From Epiperipatus broadwayi (lineage: Eukaryota; Onychophora; Udeonychophora; Euonychophora; Peripatidae): 64,000 bases of DNA. The translations under genes were made by a program, and so were the position numbers. Under the pieces are notes generated by a model that searched no databases, had not been told where the DNA came from, and saw only the letters and a program-made list of their open reading frames with translations. Positions 48,391 to 59,419 of this stretch are shown piece by piece (within the stretch, counting starts at the first letter, position 1; each line of letters opens with the position of its first letter). The stretch spans positions 930,001-994,000 of the forward strand of contig JAQFVV010006274.1 in NCBI GenBank assembly GCA_028023455.1. The letters run 5' to 3'.

Positions 48391-49403
48391 CACCTGGGTC
48401 TCATTTTACACGGACTTATTTAACACGATTTTGAAGTTACACGATTCATGTTTCACCGGAAGTCAAACTCCGATAATGCGCTATTACTTTAAATAATAAA
48501 TTTTGCGCACTTACGTTATATTGAAAGTAATAGCACATTATTGGAATTCGTCTTTCATCTTAGTAATTTCAATATTTTCAGTGCTTTATAATAGTAAAAT
48601 TTTATGCAATAATGAATTTAAAATCATGATTTCCACATTTTATGTATACACACATTAAATTTTACAAGATTATAATGTAAATTTGTTCAAACATTGTGCG
48701 TGTTAATTTTGCATTTTAAAAAACATTCTGTTTTTGTTTTTTAAAAAAAGAACGTAATCAATTATTAATCATTTAGTGTTCACACGTTTTATTTTTAAAA
48801 GGTCAGTAATAGCAGTGGGCACAATTAAATTTGACAATTAAAAATTAAAATCTGATTTTGTGAAATTTGATTTTTAAACGGAATTGAAAAATAAAGTCAA
48901 AAATAAGAATTTAATTTTTAGTTGTTAGTTTCATAAACAATTAATAAAATCATTGTCTCAAAGATTAATTACTAATTACGTTGTCACCAGAAAACCATTG
49001 ACACAACATGAGTGTGAAATTGGCGCTAGTTGTTTGCAAATGAACATGTTTTTCTGCAAATAGCTATAATTATTAAAACGTGTATAAAAAATGTGAATTA
49101 CTGTACTGTAAATTATGCATAAAAATATATTATTTTGAATAAAATTAAATATTATAGTTAAAAAAAGTTTGTCTTGTATCAATTTTTTTCAAATTTGAAA
49201 TTTTTTATTAGTCATATTTTATTTCCTTATTTTTTTTTTGCGCGAATTTTAAAGTAATTTTACGTTGGTGCTTTGCTTTTATGCGAATTTTGAAAAATCA
49301 CAGACCGCATCCCCTTTTTTCAATGTAATTTACGTCTATTTTTGCGCGATTTTGTTTGCGTGTGTTTTCTGAGGAACCTATCATGTAAAACAAGACCCAA
49401 GTG
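48391..49403 (+). mobile_element. pogo/Tigger-like non-autonomous element, copy D (reference copy)
   Basis: It starts CACCTGGGTCTCATTTTAC and ends GTAAAACAAGACCCAAGTG, with TA on both sides (48,389-48,390 and 49,404-49,405). Near the left end is a long hairpin: TCCGATAATGCGCTATTACTTT (48,471 on) against AAAGTAATAGCACATTATTGGA (48,523 on). The middle carries AATTAAATTTGACAATTAAAA-type AT-rich DNA and a GC-richer GGCGCTAGTTGTTTGC segment near 49,023. The right part holds GCGAATTTTAAAGTAATTTTACG and GAGGAACCTATC. No transposase frame exists, so it would need enzyme from elsewhere. Confidence 0.85.
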
Positions 49404-49586
49404 TATTTTAAATTTAGTTAGGCAAAATTTCATTTTAGAAGACCTTTTTTTTTCAATGTAATTTACGTCTATTTTTGCGCGATTTTGTTTGCGTGTGTTT
49501 TCTGAGGAACCTATCATGTAAAACAAGACCCAAGTGTATTTTAAATTTAGTTAGGCAAAATTTCATTTTAGAAGACCTTTTTTTTA
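49321..49586. repeat. 133-bp tandem duplication of the right end of copy D
   Basis: The segment from CAATGTAATTTACGTC through the TIR end, the TA and 50 bp of flank to GACCTTTTTTTT occurs at 49,321 and again at 49,454, nearly without difference. The TIR terminus is therefore present twice (GTG ending at 49,403 and 49,536). The duplication includes host flank, so it happened after insertion. Confidence 0.9.
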
Positions 49587-49589
49587 TAG

Positions 49590-50950
49590 AACAATTAATT
49601 ATACGGTCAACTGGAATTGGAGAATAAATTAGGAGGTTAGGAATAAAAAACAATTTAAAAGATATTACCTAATTTATTCACAGTCCGCATTTGAAATTTA
49701 AGTCCCATGATGGAACAATTATTTGAAGTTGGCTTTCAGTATTTCAGGATAGGAATAGCTAGCTATTGAGTTTTGTTCAAGAGTTCCACAGTTTGGCAGT
49801 CCAATGAAAATTTTCTGGTTTCATGGTACTTTTGCGATCATACTAGGGACAATGGGCAACAGGCAGGTCAAGTTTGTTTATCCCACAATCATATTGCCAC
49901 ACATATATTTAAAATAAAACCGGTGTGGATTCGCTGTGCTCTTTTCTCAAACAAACTGAATAATCAATCTCTGTTGTTCTCCTGGTCTATTTATATGTTT
50001 CCAGAATGCTTCTAGAAAATTCCCTTTTTTATTAGCCCAAGGCAAAATGGATATGACCCTGGCAATCATAATCATCAATCTAAAATATTGTAGTATTGTC
50101 TTTTTAATATTTCCTCTCCCAATAAACCCACTAATTTTACTGTTTCAAATCTATTTTAAATTTAAGTTAGATTTGATTTACTTTTAATTTAACTAGAAAA
50201 TCCATTACTACCGTGTTAATCAATTTTCTTTTGTTTTACACTAAAGAATGTGATCAGGGTCTATCACAAAAGTGAATCTCCAGAATAAAATACTCTGACT
50301 TTCAAAAAAAATATTATTTTAAAAATTTTATTTTTTGATTTTTATAAAAGTTTCTGTCTATAATTATATATATATGTATCTGCACATATTTATATATATC
50401 TGAGTATATCCAATATTTATAATCAAAGTTTTAAATAGAAAATTTTGAGATTTTATTTACTTATTAACTGATCTGGAAATTTAATATATCCAAGATAGCA
50501 GACAGAAAGTTTTATAATAATCATTTACAAGCATGGATCAAGGTTGATCCTAGGTTAGAAATATAGAAAGATGTGAAAATGAAGCATGGATCTGATCTAT
50601 AGATCCATTGCTTCATTTCCCTCTAGTTAATGTTACAAAAAAATAACCCCCCCCCCCTTTAAAAATAAAAATTTGCTTCAGGTGGAGACAGAAAACATTC
50701 GTGTTTGAAGTAGCTTGTTCTACCTTATTTTTTTTTATTTGTCTTCTAATTCATACAACTTCCTACTCACTATTCCCCTATATAGTATTTCCATGGGTTA
50801 TTCAGATCATTTTTCTGGTTCAAATCCTATTTGCTTCCATGATTTCTGCCCTTTTTTACTGTTGCTTTCTGGGTTTTCCAGGATCCATATATATATATAT
50901 CGCTTTAAATTACTCATATTATTTAATTTTTGTCCCCTTTATCATGCATT
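49590..50950. other. unassigned sequence, no gene seen
   Basis: It includes a C(9) run near 50,648 and TATATA near 50,370 and 50,890. The frame at 49,773-50,015 has no family resemblance. Confidence 0.35.
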
Positions 50951-50959
50951 AGATTTCCA

Positions 50960-52040
50960 TAATCTATTGATATCAGTAGTTGTGTCATCATTTCGACGGT
51001 CATTATCTGACTTCCCAACATTATCTTTTGAATCCACGTGGGCATATTATGACATATGACCCTGATAATATGAGCCTCTGAATATGCAAATGCTGACAAA
51101 AATCTTAAAATTTGTCACCTGATGTAAAAAAAAATTGCGTATGAGTATCCTGATGAGTGTTGATAATTTTCATTGGTTAGCATGTGGAGAATGCCCTCGT
51201 GACGCTTCCTCATTTCAGTATGTCTGCATCAGAGCCTTTTTTTATCTCTGAAATGTTGTGGTTTGTCGATGCAATGACTTTCACCAATTTTTGTCTGTCA
51301 CTTTGAGATGTTGGCTTGGTGATTGCCACCTTTTCTTCTTCACTAACACAGTAGAAATAGATTTCCTCGAGGCTATAGTGATATTCCATTGGATTTCTGC
51401 CTGGTTCACCTCTGAAATATTGGATCTGTATGAATCGCAGCATGGGTGATGCTCATTGGGTGACAACCATTGCAGTGGATTGTTGATATTCTTTATGGCT
51501 CCATTGTTTATCACCAGTTGGTTTATTTATAGTTATCACCTTTTGGTCATCAATTTCCATGGTTGGTTGGTGATCACATCCTATACTGACTCTTGTTTCC
51601 TTCCCCCTGCTTATGAGATTTTCTTTATTTCGAGTTGATCCTCTTCTTCATCTCAGTTTTTGCTATGCTGGAGGCAGGTCATTTTTCTTGGCTGTACATC
51701 TATTGTTTCCCTTCTTTTAACATAACTTTCCTGTATGTCCAACCTTCTTTCTATCTCAGTCAACCGTGTCCTATTTTCGGTTATGAAGTTTTACATTTCC
51801 ATCATCATCTGCCTTTCTTCCTTCATCTCTTTGATCAAATTATCCATCAGGTTTTTTTTCTCATAATAATCTTGAATTCTTCGTGCCACTTGGTTCCCCT
51901 TTTGAGTTCTTTCTCTGGGTTTATTTAAGATTATCTCGTTGATTCCTTCTTCTGATCTTTCATCTTCTTTTCCCTGTTCATCTTCTTGTTGATCTACCAC
52001 TATATTGCACCATTCATCATGCATGTTCTTTTTCATTTTA
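50960..52040 (-). pseudogene. Gypsy-type Gag remnant
   Basis: Minus-strand frames from 52,036 give a start (MKKNMHDEWCNIVVDQQ), a highly charged helical segment (KNLMDNLIKEMKEERQMMME) and, near 51,760, RTRLTEIERRLDIQ. Near 51,440-51,210 comes the Gag core: IQYFRGEPGRNPMEYHYSLE and IYFYCVSEEEKVAI. FRGEPG with a following helix and SEEEKV is typical of invertebrate Gypsy capsid sequence. A zinc knuckle is not seen. It is head-to-head with the plus-strand pol at 53,030, so the two do not form one normal element. Confidence 0.7.
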
Positions 52041-52316
52041 TTTGTTTTGAAGATTTCTATTTATGTAAAAAAACTAAACACAACTTTCCCAAAGTCACAC
52101 ATCTAATCTACCTAAGCCGTATCTGCCCTGTTTTGCTCTGCTCTCTCTTTCCATCCCTATGCCTAAATTTCTAGTTGCCCTGTTTGCTTGAAAAAAAAAA
52201 TCATCCGTCTGTCCTCTGGTACCTGACACAAATTTAAGACGTTTTAGATTAGTTACGTTTATATTTATTTATGAAACATCAAATTTACTTCATTTATTTC
52301 CTTTGTATCATTTCAA

Positions 52317-52494
52317 GACTTTCTATAATGTAATACTTGGGTTTGAGAATATTGCTGCAGCTGTTGATGATCACTCTTGCTGACAAAATTTTATTTTTTA
52401 TAGGGGACTTCCTATAATGTAATGCCTGGGATTGAGAATATTGCTGCAGCTGTTGATGATCACTCTTGCTGACAAAATTTTATTTTTTATAGGA
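52317..52494. repeat. 89-bp tandem duplication
   Basis: GACTTTCTATAATGTAATAC (52,317) recurs as GACTTCCTATAATGTAATGC (52,406), followed by a shared ATTGCTGCAGCTGTTGATGA and ACAAAATTTTATTTTTTATA. There are a few differences. Confidence 0.9.
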
Positions 52495-52654
52495 GCACCC
52501 GCGTACAAGGTGAGATTCCATAAATCATGAAGGATCACTCAAGTCCACATAGACACACAAATGTTATTTTATCATATTCTGACTTTATCATTTACCAGAA
52601 AAATTTATTACTTGATTTCCCTATAAATGACAGAATCAACATATATCTATTTCA

Positions 52655-53010
52655 TATGTTCTTCACCTATTCTTTCAGGTTACTAACTTATTTTGGGGAA
52701 AGAAATAGCTAAGAGGGTCTTCATGTATTACATTAGGTTACTAAGATAATATATATATATATTCTTTCAGGTTACTTATAACTATATAAAAATACATATA
52801 TATATATCAAGAGGTCTTCACCTGTTATTTCAGGTTACTAATTTATTTTGATGAAATGAGAATATCTAAATGGATCTTCACCTACTACATCATTTTACTA
52901 AGATAAATATATTAATAATTTTACCTCTTCTTTCAGATTATTTATTCACTTATAAATATATAAAAATACATATATATCTAGATGTCTTCACCTATTATTT
53001 CTGACTACTA
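52655..53010. repeat. degenerate tandem array, spacing about 150-170 bp
   Basis: TCTTCACCTATT.TTTCAGGTTACTAA.TTATTTTG recurs near 52,660, 52,813 and 52,985. Alternating units carry a TTTCAGGTTACTTATAACTATATAAAAATACATATA-like segment (52,763 and 52,935). It lies directly before the Gypsy pol remnant. Confidence 0.7.
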
Positions 53011-53319
53011 ATTTATTTTGAGGGGGGGGGAATTATGGTATAGAAGGGTTAGCCCTGGTAGACATGGGAAGTCAGGTTTCATTTGCATCCAAGTGTTGGT
53101 TGGCAGCCATAGAGGCACAGGGATATCAAATATCAAAACTTCAACTCAGGCCATTGCATTTGTTCTTGCAGATGGGAAGTGGACCAAGACAGAGATTCTA
53201 AGTATAGTAAGATGTGGTATGAGGTTGCCTTTCATTCAGCCACATGTTTTGGTCCATGAAAGTTTTGCTGCAGGACATGATGCTGGGTTATGATTTTTTT
53301 TTTGAGTCGTCACAGGAGC

Positions 53320-53430
53320 ATTATTGATTTGGAGGCAAATGCGGTAGTCCTGAACCAGCAAGAAGAGTCAAACTGGAGGTTATATCCTCAGCAACCAGAA
53401 GCCAAGTGCTCTACCTAGAACCAGACCGCA
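53320..53430 (-). repeat. possible tRNA-like segment in the protease-RT linker of the Gypsy remnant
   Basis: The minus strand reads GGTTCTAGGTAGAGCACTTG (box-A-like, about 53,404-53,423), and about 45 bp later CAGTTTGACTCTT (weak box B, near 53,362-53,374). GCGGT and ACCGC lie at the two ends. It may be a SINE insertion or a chance resemblance in coding sequence. Confidence 0.25.
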
Positions 53431-54532
53431 AAGAGGATCCCATAAATAACAAGAATCAGAGAAATGTCTCATATTAAATCGAAGATGAGATATTATGGGA
53501 AGTTTTGGAGGACAGCAGACAGGTTTGCTCCAATACCTCAGAAATAATCAAAGCCTATATTCACCAAATAAGACTCATAGAAGAAATCCAGTCTCGAACA
53601 TATCCGATACCATTCCAATCCCAGTAGGCAGTAGAAGCCCAGATCCAACAAATGATAAGGTGGGGAGTTGTGATGGAACCCTCACCCTCTAACAACTCGA
53701 TAGTCATTGTGAAGAAAACAGATGGTTCTATATGGATATGTCTGAACACTAAGTTAAATGCCATTTCCATTCCAGAGAGAGAGACACCACTGCAGATACA
53801 AGAAATCTTTCTGCGACTGGAAAGAAAATATTTTCTATGCTCAACCTCTTACCAGGCTATTGCAGATGTCACTGGACCCAATGACCACCAGTATACTATG
53901 TTTAGGTGTAATGGCCATACTCCTGTCTTTCAGAGGGTTCCTTTTGGACTGATTAACATTGCATCTGGACTCATGAGGTGTTTGGATTAGATAGAGGAGG
54001 TAAAAAAGCAAGCATTTAATCTGCTACATGGATGACATCGTGGTAGCTTCAAAGTACCTGTTGGAGCATCTGCAACACCTAAGGAATATATTCTGAGCAT
54101 TCCCATCAGAGAAATATTGGGAACCTGAAGATGAGTCACTTTGCCCAGCAGGAAATATTCTTGGGACATATAGTAGTTGGAGATAGGGTGTGGAAACATC
54201 CAGGTAAGATCATAGCCATAAGAGATTTTTTTATGCCCACCACCTGGAAACACATGCTGTACTTCTTAGGCCTATGTAGTTATTACCACCAATTCTACCC
54301 TGCCTTCATCCAGGAAACTGCAGGACTGATTGATTTAATTAAAAAGGATACAAAGTATATTTACACGTTCCCGAGAGTTTGGAAGAGTAAAGCAAGGATT
54401 TCCCCACACTGTTAAGTTATATCATCCTGACTTTGGGTGGCCATTCTATTTACAGAATAGATTACAGTCGTGTGGGTTTAGGGGTAGTACTTCTCCAAGT
54501 GTATATTGAGCAGCCACAATGGGTAATAAGTT

Positions 54533-54630
54533 TTTAGCAGCAGGATATTAAAGGGACTCGAGTTGAACAACATATTAAGTATTTAGCAGCAGGATATTAA
54601 AGGGACTCGAGTTGAACTACATATTCATGG
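54533..54630. repeat. 49-bp tandem duplication in Gypsy pol
   Basis: TTTAGCAGCAGGATATTAAA and the following 29 bp are repeated at 54,582 with minor differences. The unit is not a multiple of three, so the frame is broken. Confidence 0.9.
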
Positions 54631-56039
54631 AATAGGATTTAAACAGTTTTGTCTCCAAGATCATTATCACAAATCACCATTGTTTGGAGTTCCTCAACTG
54701 GAGCTGACTAACGACCACCTGGTTAGATGGAGTTTGACTTTGCAGAGATTTAACTTCCAACTTGCTTATTATCCCATACTAGAAAACATGGTGGATGTCT
54801 TAAGCCAACACCCGAAACTTTGCTGTGGCCACAGACCAGTTCAGTAGTGTGATGCATGTCACAAGGAACTCTTGAAACCCACTTGAAGTATTTACAGTGT
54901 TGGCAAGAAAGATACCTCAAGTACCAATTCATCATGGAAGTGTTGAGGGGAAAAAAGAAATCCAACTGTAAGCAACGTAAAAAGATACCCAGAGCCTTCT
55001 AAATCAAGAATGGTATCCTAAAGAAAAAGATGGAGTGGACTAAGTTTTTGTGGTGGATGCTAATAACCCAAGAACTCCAAGATCAGGGAATCCGGTATGT
55101 GCACAAGTCAATAGGCCACTACAAACCTCTCAAGACTGAAGAGGTAATCAGGCATCAATTCCATTGGCCGAATCTATATGTAGGTGTCCTAGGGGCTAAC
55201 AACAGATGTATCACATATGCCAGAGGCAAACCACCCAACAGACTTTATGCGGGCACGGTGTCACCAATCCTCCAGCCAAGCCAAATCAGTTATTGGCAAT
55301 TGATCATTATGGACCCCTACCTCTTTATACAAATTTTTACTACTTACTGGACACATGTGTTTTTAAGTACGTCGAAGCTTATTCCAATGTGAACCGCTGA
55401 CACGTGGGCTCTTCAGTGATTCCAGTTTCCTGAGGTGGGAAAGCCGAAGGTGCATTTTGTGTGACCATGGGATGGCTTTTATTTTGAGGGAGTGTAAGTC
55501 TTGGTTGAGAAGCCAAAGTATCTGGCACACCCTGACATCTATACACAATCCTCAATGTAATCCATGTGAGAGAGTTATGAAATGAGGTAGGCCAGCTATA
55601 TCATATGCATGTCGGCTTGAACCACAAGAATTGGGTGGATTGGACCAAGGGTATCCTCTGGAATATCAATGAGACCTGGAATCAGTTTGCCAGTTTCCCC
55701 CCAATGAGACTTCATTGTGGACAGATGTGCTCACTAGAATTTCAAATTTGGAGTCATAAGAGTAGATCTAATTAGGGACAACCCATAGCTAGGTCTAACT
55801 TGGATAGAGCTGTGTCATGAAGAAAAAAGGGGGACTGTTGTCAGCATGTTTTCAGAGTGGATGATTGGGTGTGGGCTCAATCTGTACAATCTGGGAAGAT
55901 ATAAGAATTTCTTTCCTTTGTATAAAGGCCCCTACAAAATAAAAAGTAATCTCGGGAGCAGTGCGTTCATGCTGGAAGGTGATGATGTAATTTGAACATA
56001 CAATGCCCATAGTTTGATGCCTTTTATAGGGAGCTGATT

Positions 56040-57085
56040 CCCTTTCCCTATGTAAATATGTATATATATTTGTATACTCATATATTCATTTGAGGTGATG
56101 AGGATTTGCTTAGAATACTAAGAATTATATGTAAGAAACTTGATTTGTCAGTATTTTACCATGCACTTAATAGTTTAGCTTATTATCTCTAATTTGTGGC
56201 ATCAGGTACACTAACTTAGCGAGGTGGGGGTGAATATTCGGGTACCCTAGTCATGTCAGATTGATAGAATTTAATCGGGATTTTGGCTTGAAGTCATTAA
56301 GAATGTTATTCATAATAGTGTATCAAATTTATAAGTAAAGTCATTCTTTTTCTTTTTTCTTCATTCAGACTTTGTGGATATGAAATCGTATTTTGTCAAA
56401 CATCCTGTTTCACCTACTTTATTTTATAGTAGTATATTTTCTAGCTTAACCCATCCAAGTTCACTTATAGTATTGTTTAAATTAATGATAAAATATTGTG
56501 AAATTAATTATAATATCAGTTAAGTGTGAATGTTTCTATAATGAGCATAAGCTATTAAATTACTTATGTGTATAATAAAAAGCACAGTTATAAAAAGTTG
56601 TGTAGACATGGCTGTATGTGTAGAGGAGCACCTACATATATGCGATAAAATATGAAAGGTATATATATATAAGCATTCTGTATTTTTCTTTATTTTACTT
56701 CTGATTTATTACAAATTTCATGGATAAACTTGCTTTCACATGTAAATACCAAGTCCACGGTGACCATGTTATACATATAGTAGCAGATGACAGAATAAAT
56801 CTTTTTTAAAGAAGAAAGTACATCTAGTTATTTTGTAAACTGAGAACAGAAATTTTAAAGATGATTTATAAATAAAGTTTAAAAACAAAGATAAAATCAT
56901 TGAATCGGCACTACTTGTCAATAACCTTAGCTGGATCTTTTGTCTTTCCTAAAATTTGTTAGCTATTAAACTTATTTTTTTAAGACTAAAAATTGTAAAG
57001 AACTTAATGGCTTGTGAGGTAGGTGAGAAAGAGTTGGTATAAAGGCTTACCCATCATTTTAAAAGTCAATTGTAACCAATTACTA
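56040..57085. other. 3' flank of the Gypsy remnant, unassigned
   Basis: It may contain the element's 3' untranslated region or LTR. No matching copy was found upstream of 53,030. Confidence 0.3.
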
Positions 57086-57089
57086 TGTC

Positions 57090-57290
57090 AAAATTTATAA
57101 TTAACAACGGAGACTAGAAGGCATCCAATTGCTGTCTTCCTCACAGGAGAATAGTCTATGGGAATGGGAGGAGACCAAGAATACCAGCCTGCTGGAAAGG
57201 GTAGCAAATGAACCATCCCATTAGTGAATGTTCGTGCCACACCATGAAAGTCATCACAGCCAGAAGACCAGTAACAAACTCTCTGCAAAC
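57090..57290 (-). other. exon-like island of unknown identity
   Basis: A minus-strand open frame of 66 codons (57,088-57,288) lies in a block clearly less AT-rich than its surroundings: MQRVCYWSSGCDDFHGVART, with PFPAGWYSWSPPIPIDYSP later. An acceptor-like TTTAGAGTTTGCAG precedes it (minus strand, ending about 57,286) and a donor-like CCT|GTGAGG lies near 57,146. The Trp/Cys/Pro-rich sequence looks more like protein than noise, but I recognise no family. Confidence 0.3.
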
Positions 57291-57299
57291 TCTAAATCA

Positions 57300-58880
57300 A
57301 TATTAAATGATTCTTAAAGCTAGCTATTTTATATACTAAATGTGCACAAAGTCTAAATTTAAATTACTTTGAATAGTTAAATCGTTAAAATAAATTTGCT
57401 TTTAACTATATAAATAAATAGTAAATGTAAGTTTAAATTAATAAGATTAATTTGCAAAATCTTGTCTGATTTAAAGTTCATGTAAAATTCTGAATTAACA
57501 TCCTGTAAAGATATTAACTAACCAGTTATTATTCTATCTATTCTCATCTACACTTATGCCTATATTTTATTGCAATGTATTTATTAATTTATGCTATACC
57601 TTCGTAGTGGAGATTGTTAATATTATCAAGGCAGTAGAGTCATTTAGATGCTCTCTAATAGTTACTTGTGTTGCTCATTGCTTTTAAAAAAGGCAGGTTT
57701 GTAGGTTGATAAATATCTTAAGATCAAGCAAGAGTGATGATAAATATCTGAATTAAGATCAAGCAAGAGTGATGGTAAATATCTGAGTTAAGATCAAGCA
57801 AGAGTGATAGTATAAAGCATATCAGTGATAATATAGTTTATAACTCTAAATATGCTTTATCACTCCTTTAGTGATTGTTTACACTATGTGGATTCCTTAA
57901 TTGATCTTTTTATATAATGGCTATTTCATTAACTGGTGTGTGGAAGTTTTACAGACCGAGCGATAGAGTAACATATGGAATTTTTCATTATTGTTATTAT
58001 ATAGTTAGCATTGTGAATGTGTTCTTAGGAACATATGTATGCATTATGCCTTGCTATATTCGATTTTACTAAAATAGTCTTCTGATTTAAGATCAACCCA
58101 TTTTTCCCAGTTCAGACAGCTGCCTCTTTTTGAACTGGAACACAAGAGTCCAGATGGTACTATATAGCTGCTTCAATCACTCGAGTTAAGGTTTATATCT
58201 GTTTGTAATTGCAAGTCATGCTGTCAATGGGAACTAATCTCATGATTAATGGCACATTCGAGGCACACATCTGTGTTAATTTATATAATGCTATAGTATT
58301 TGAAGTTATACTACAGGTCACCAGTTCATCTCTTTATATTACTCTCATTAATTCAGCATTGATCTGTACCTAGAATCTGGTTTTATATGATGTACCTTAT
58401 CTGCATATGGAGCATGTTATAGCTCATGGAGTTATTATAAAGTCATGTTCCATCATGGTCACTCTTTTACTCTTAACCATAGCAAACCTGGTAGCCATAA
58501 CATAGTATAAATTAGGCATATTCAACCATAGATTAACTAAATTAATAATATTTTTAAAAACGTAAATACCTATAGAGTTATAAAGTGCAGTCAAAGCCGA
58601 GAACCACCTGCAAGTGGAATATCCAAAGCTCTTAATTGTCATTATTGTTATTATAATAGATTAAATTATATTAGAACTTATTCAGGTCTGATATCTTATT
58701 CACTCAAATCCATATTGAATCACTTTCTAAATTTATATGTTAGTTAAGTTATTTATGGGCATTATCTAACATCCTTAGGTGTAGGTATTAGATAAATTAG
58801 GATTGGTTTCATTATATAGAGTCTCATACTCCATGCTTTGCTACTTTCAGAACACGAATTAAAAGAGTCTAAGTGTAACC
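57300..58880. other. unassigned sequence, including a 35-bp tandem triplet at 57,721-57,810
   Basis: AGATCAAGCAAGAGTGAT occurs at 57,721, 57,756 and 57,791 with about 17 bp of variable spacer (TAAATATCTGA.TTA). Beyond that I see no gene in the stretch. Confidence 0.6.
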
Positions 58881-58984
58881 TCATATATTTCCATCATGGG
58901 GTAGTAAATCGCAGAGCATGGGTGATCTGATTCTAGGTCTCAAACTTTCATCGATTTCAGCTTTGAGATAATTTGCCAAAACTC

Positions 58985-59410
58985 TGGATTTTGTTGCATG
59001 GATGTACAAATATGACTTATAATACACATGATCACATACATGAAAAAAGATAAATGATCTCCAGTATACATATTTCATGCTGAACCAGCACTTGTTTGTT
59101 ACATGATCATCTCACACATATTTTTGTAATCAATGCTCAGGTTAGATTAAGAGAGCAAATCTTGAAACTTTAATGGTGAGGCTTCAATCTTCTCCACCAT
59201 CCTAATGTATCTTCAGCCATTCATATTATTGCAAATCTAATGATGGAATGCTCAAAGCTTTTATTGATGCCAATATTGTTGCCACACCCATGTTGTCTTA
59301 AAGTCACTGTGGAACCTCATATATAGGACCTTAATATGTCCATTCTAAATATATAGAAGAGGAATGAACAGAATTCAGGCTGAATCTGTAATATTTGATC
59401 ACAAATATAG
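58985..59410 (-). repeat. dispersed repeat R2, inverted copy
   Basis: The reverse complement of this stretch matches 61,110-61,490 in order: TGAGCATT.CATCA.., GATT.AAGCCT, GACATATTAA, and a final GGAGATCATTTATC..TTTT. Identity is moderate. An hAT-like element at 59,420 lies next to the inverted copy. It also overlaps the weak similarity to 18,730-18,960 at its start (58,890-59,060). Confidence 0.65.
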
Positions 59411-59419
59411 TATATATAC

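Larger units (their letters stand above)
53030..56040 (+). pseudogene. Ty3/Gypsy pol remnant (protease, RT, RNase H, integrase)
   Basis: Blocks in normal order over 3 kb. Protease: ALVDMGSQVSF (near 53,052; the D-S/T-G catalytic triplet reads DMG). RT: IRWGVVMEPSPSNNS with SIVIVKKTDGSIWIC (about 53,655-53,740), FQRVPFGLINIASGLM (about 53,930-53,980) and YMDDIVVAS (54,025-54,051), then FLGLCSYYHQFYP in pieces (54,260). RNase H lies around 54,420-54,800. Integrase zinc-binding region: HKSIGHYKPLKTEEVIRHQF (55,105 on). Integrase core start: LAIDHYGPLPL (55,300). C-terminal module: GPYKI and YNAHSLMP (about 55,925-56,020). Many stops and frameshifts exist, including a 49-bp duplication at 54,533. 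No gag precedes it on this strand. Confidence 0.85.

Noticed and set aside
51635-51928. Plus-strand frames rich in Phe/Ser/Tyr that look membrane-like.
   Set aside because: They are antisense to the charged Gag coiled coil on the minus strand, which explains the hydrophobic composition.
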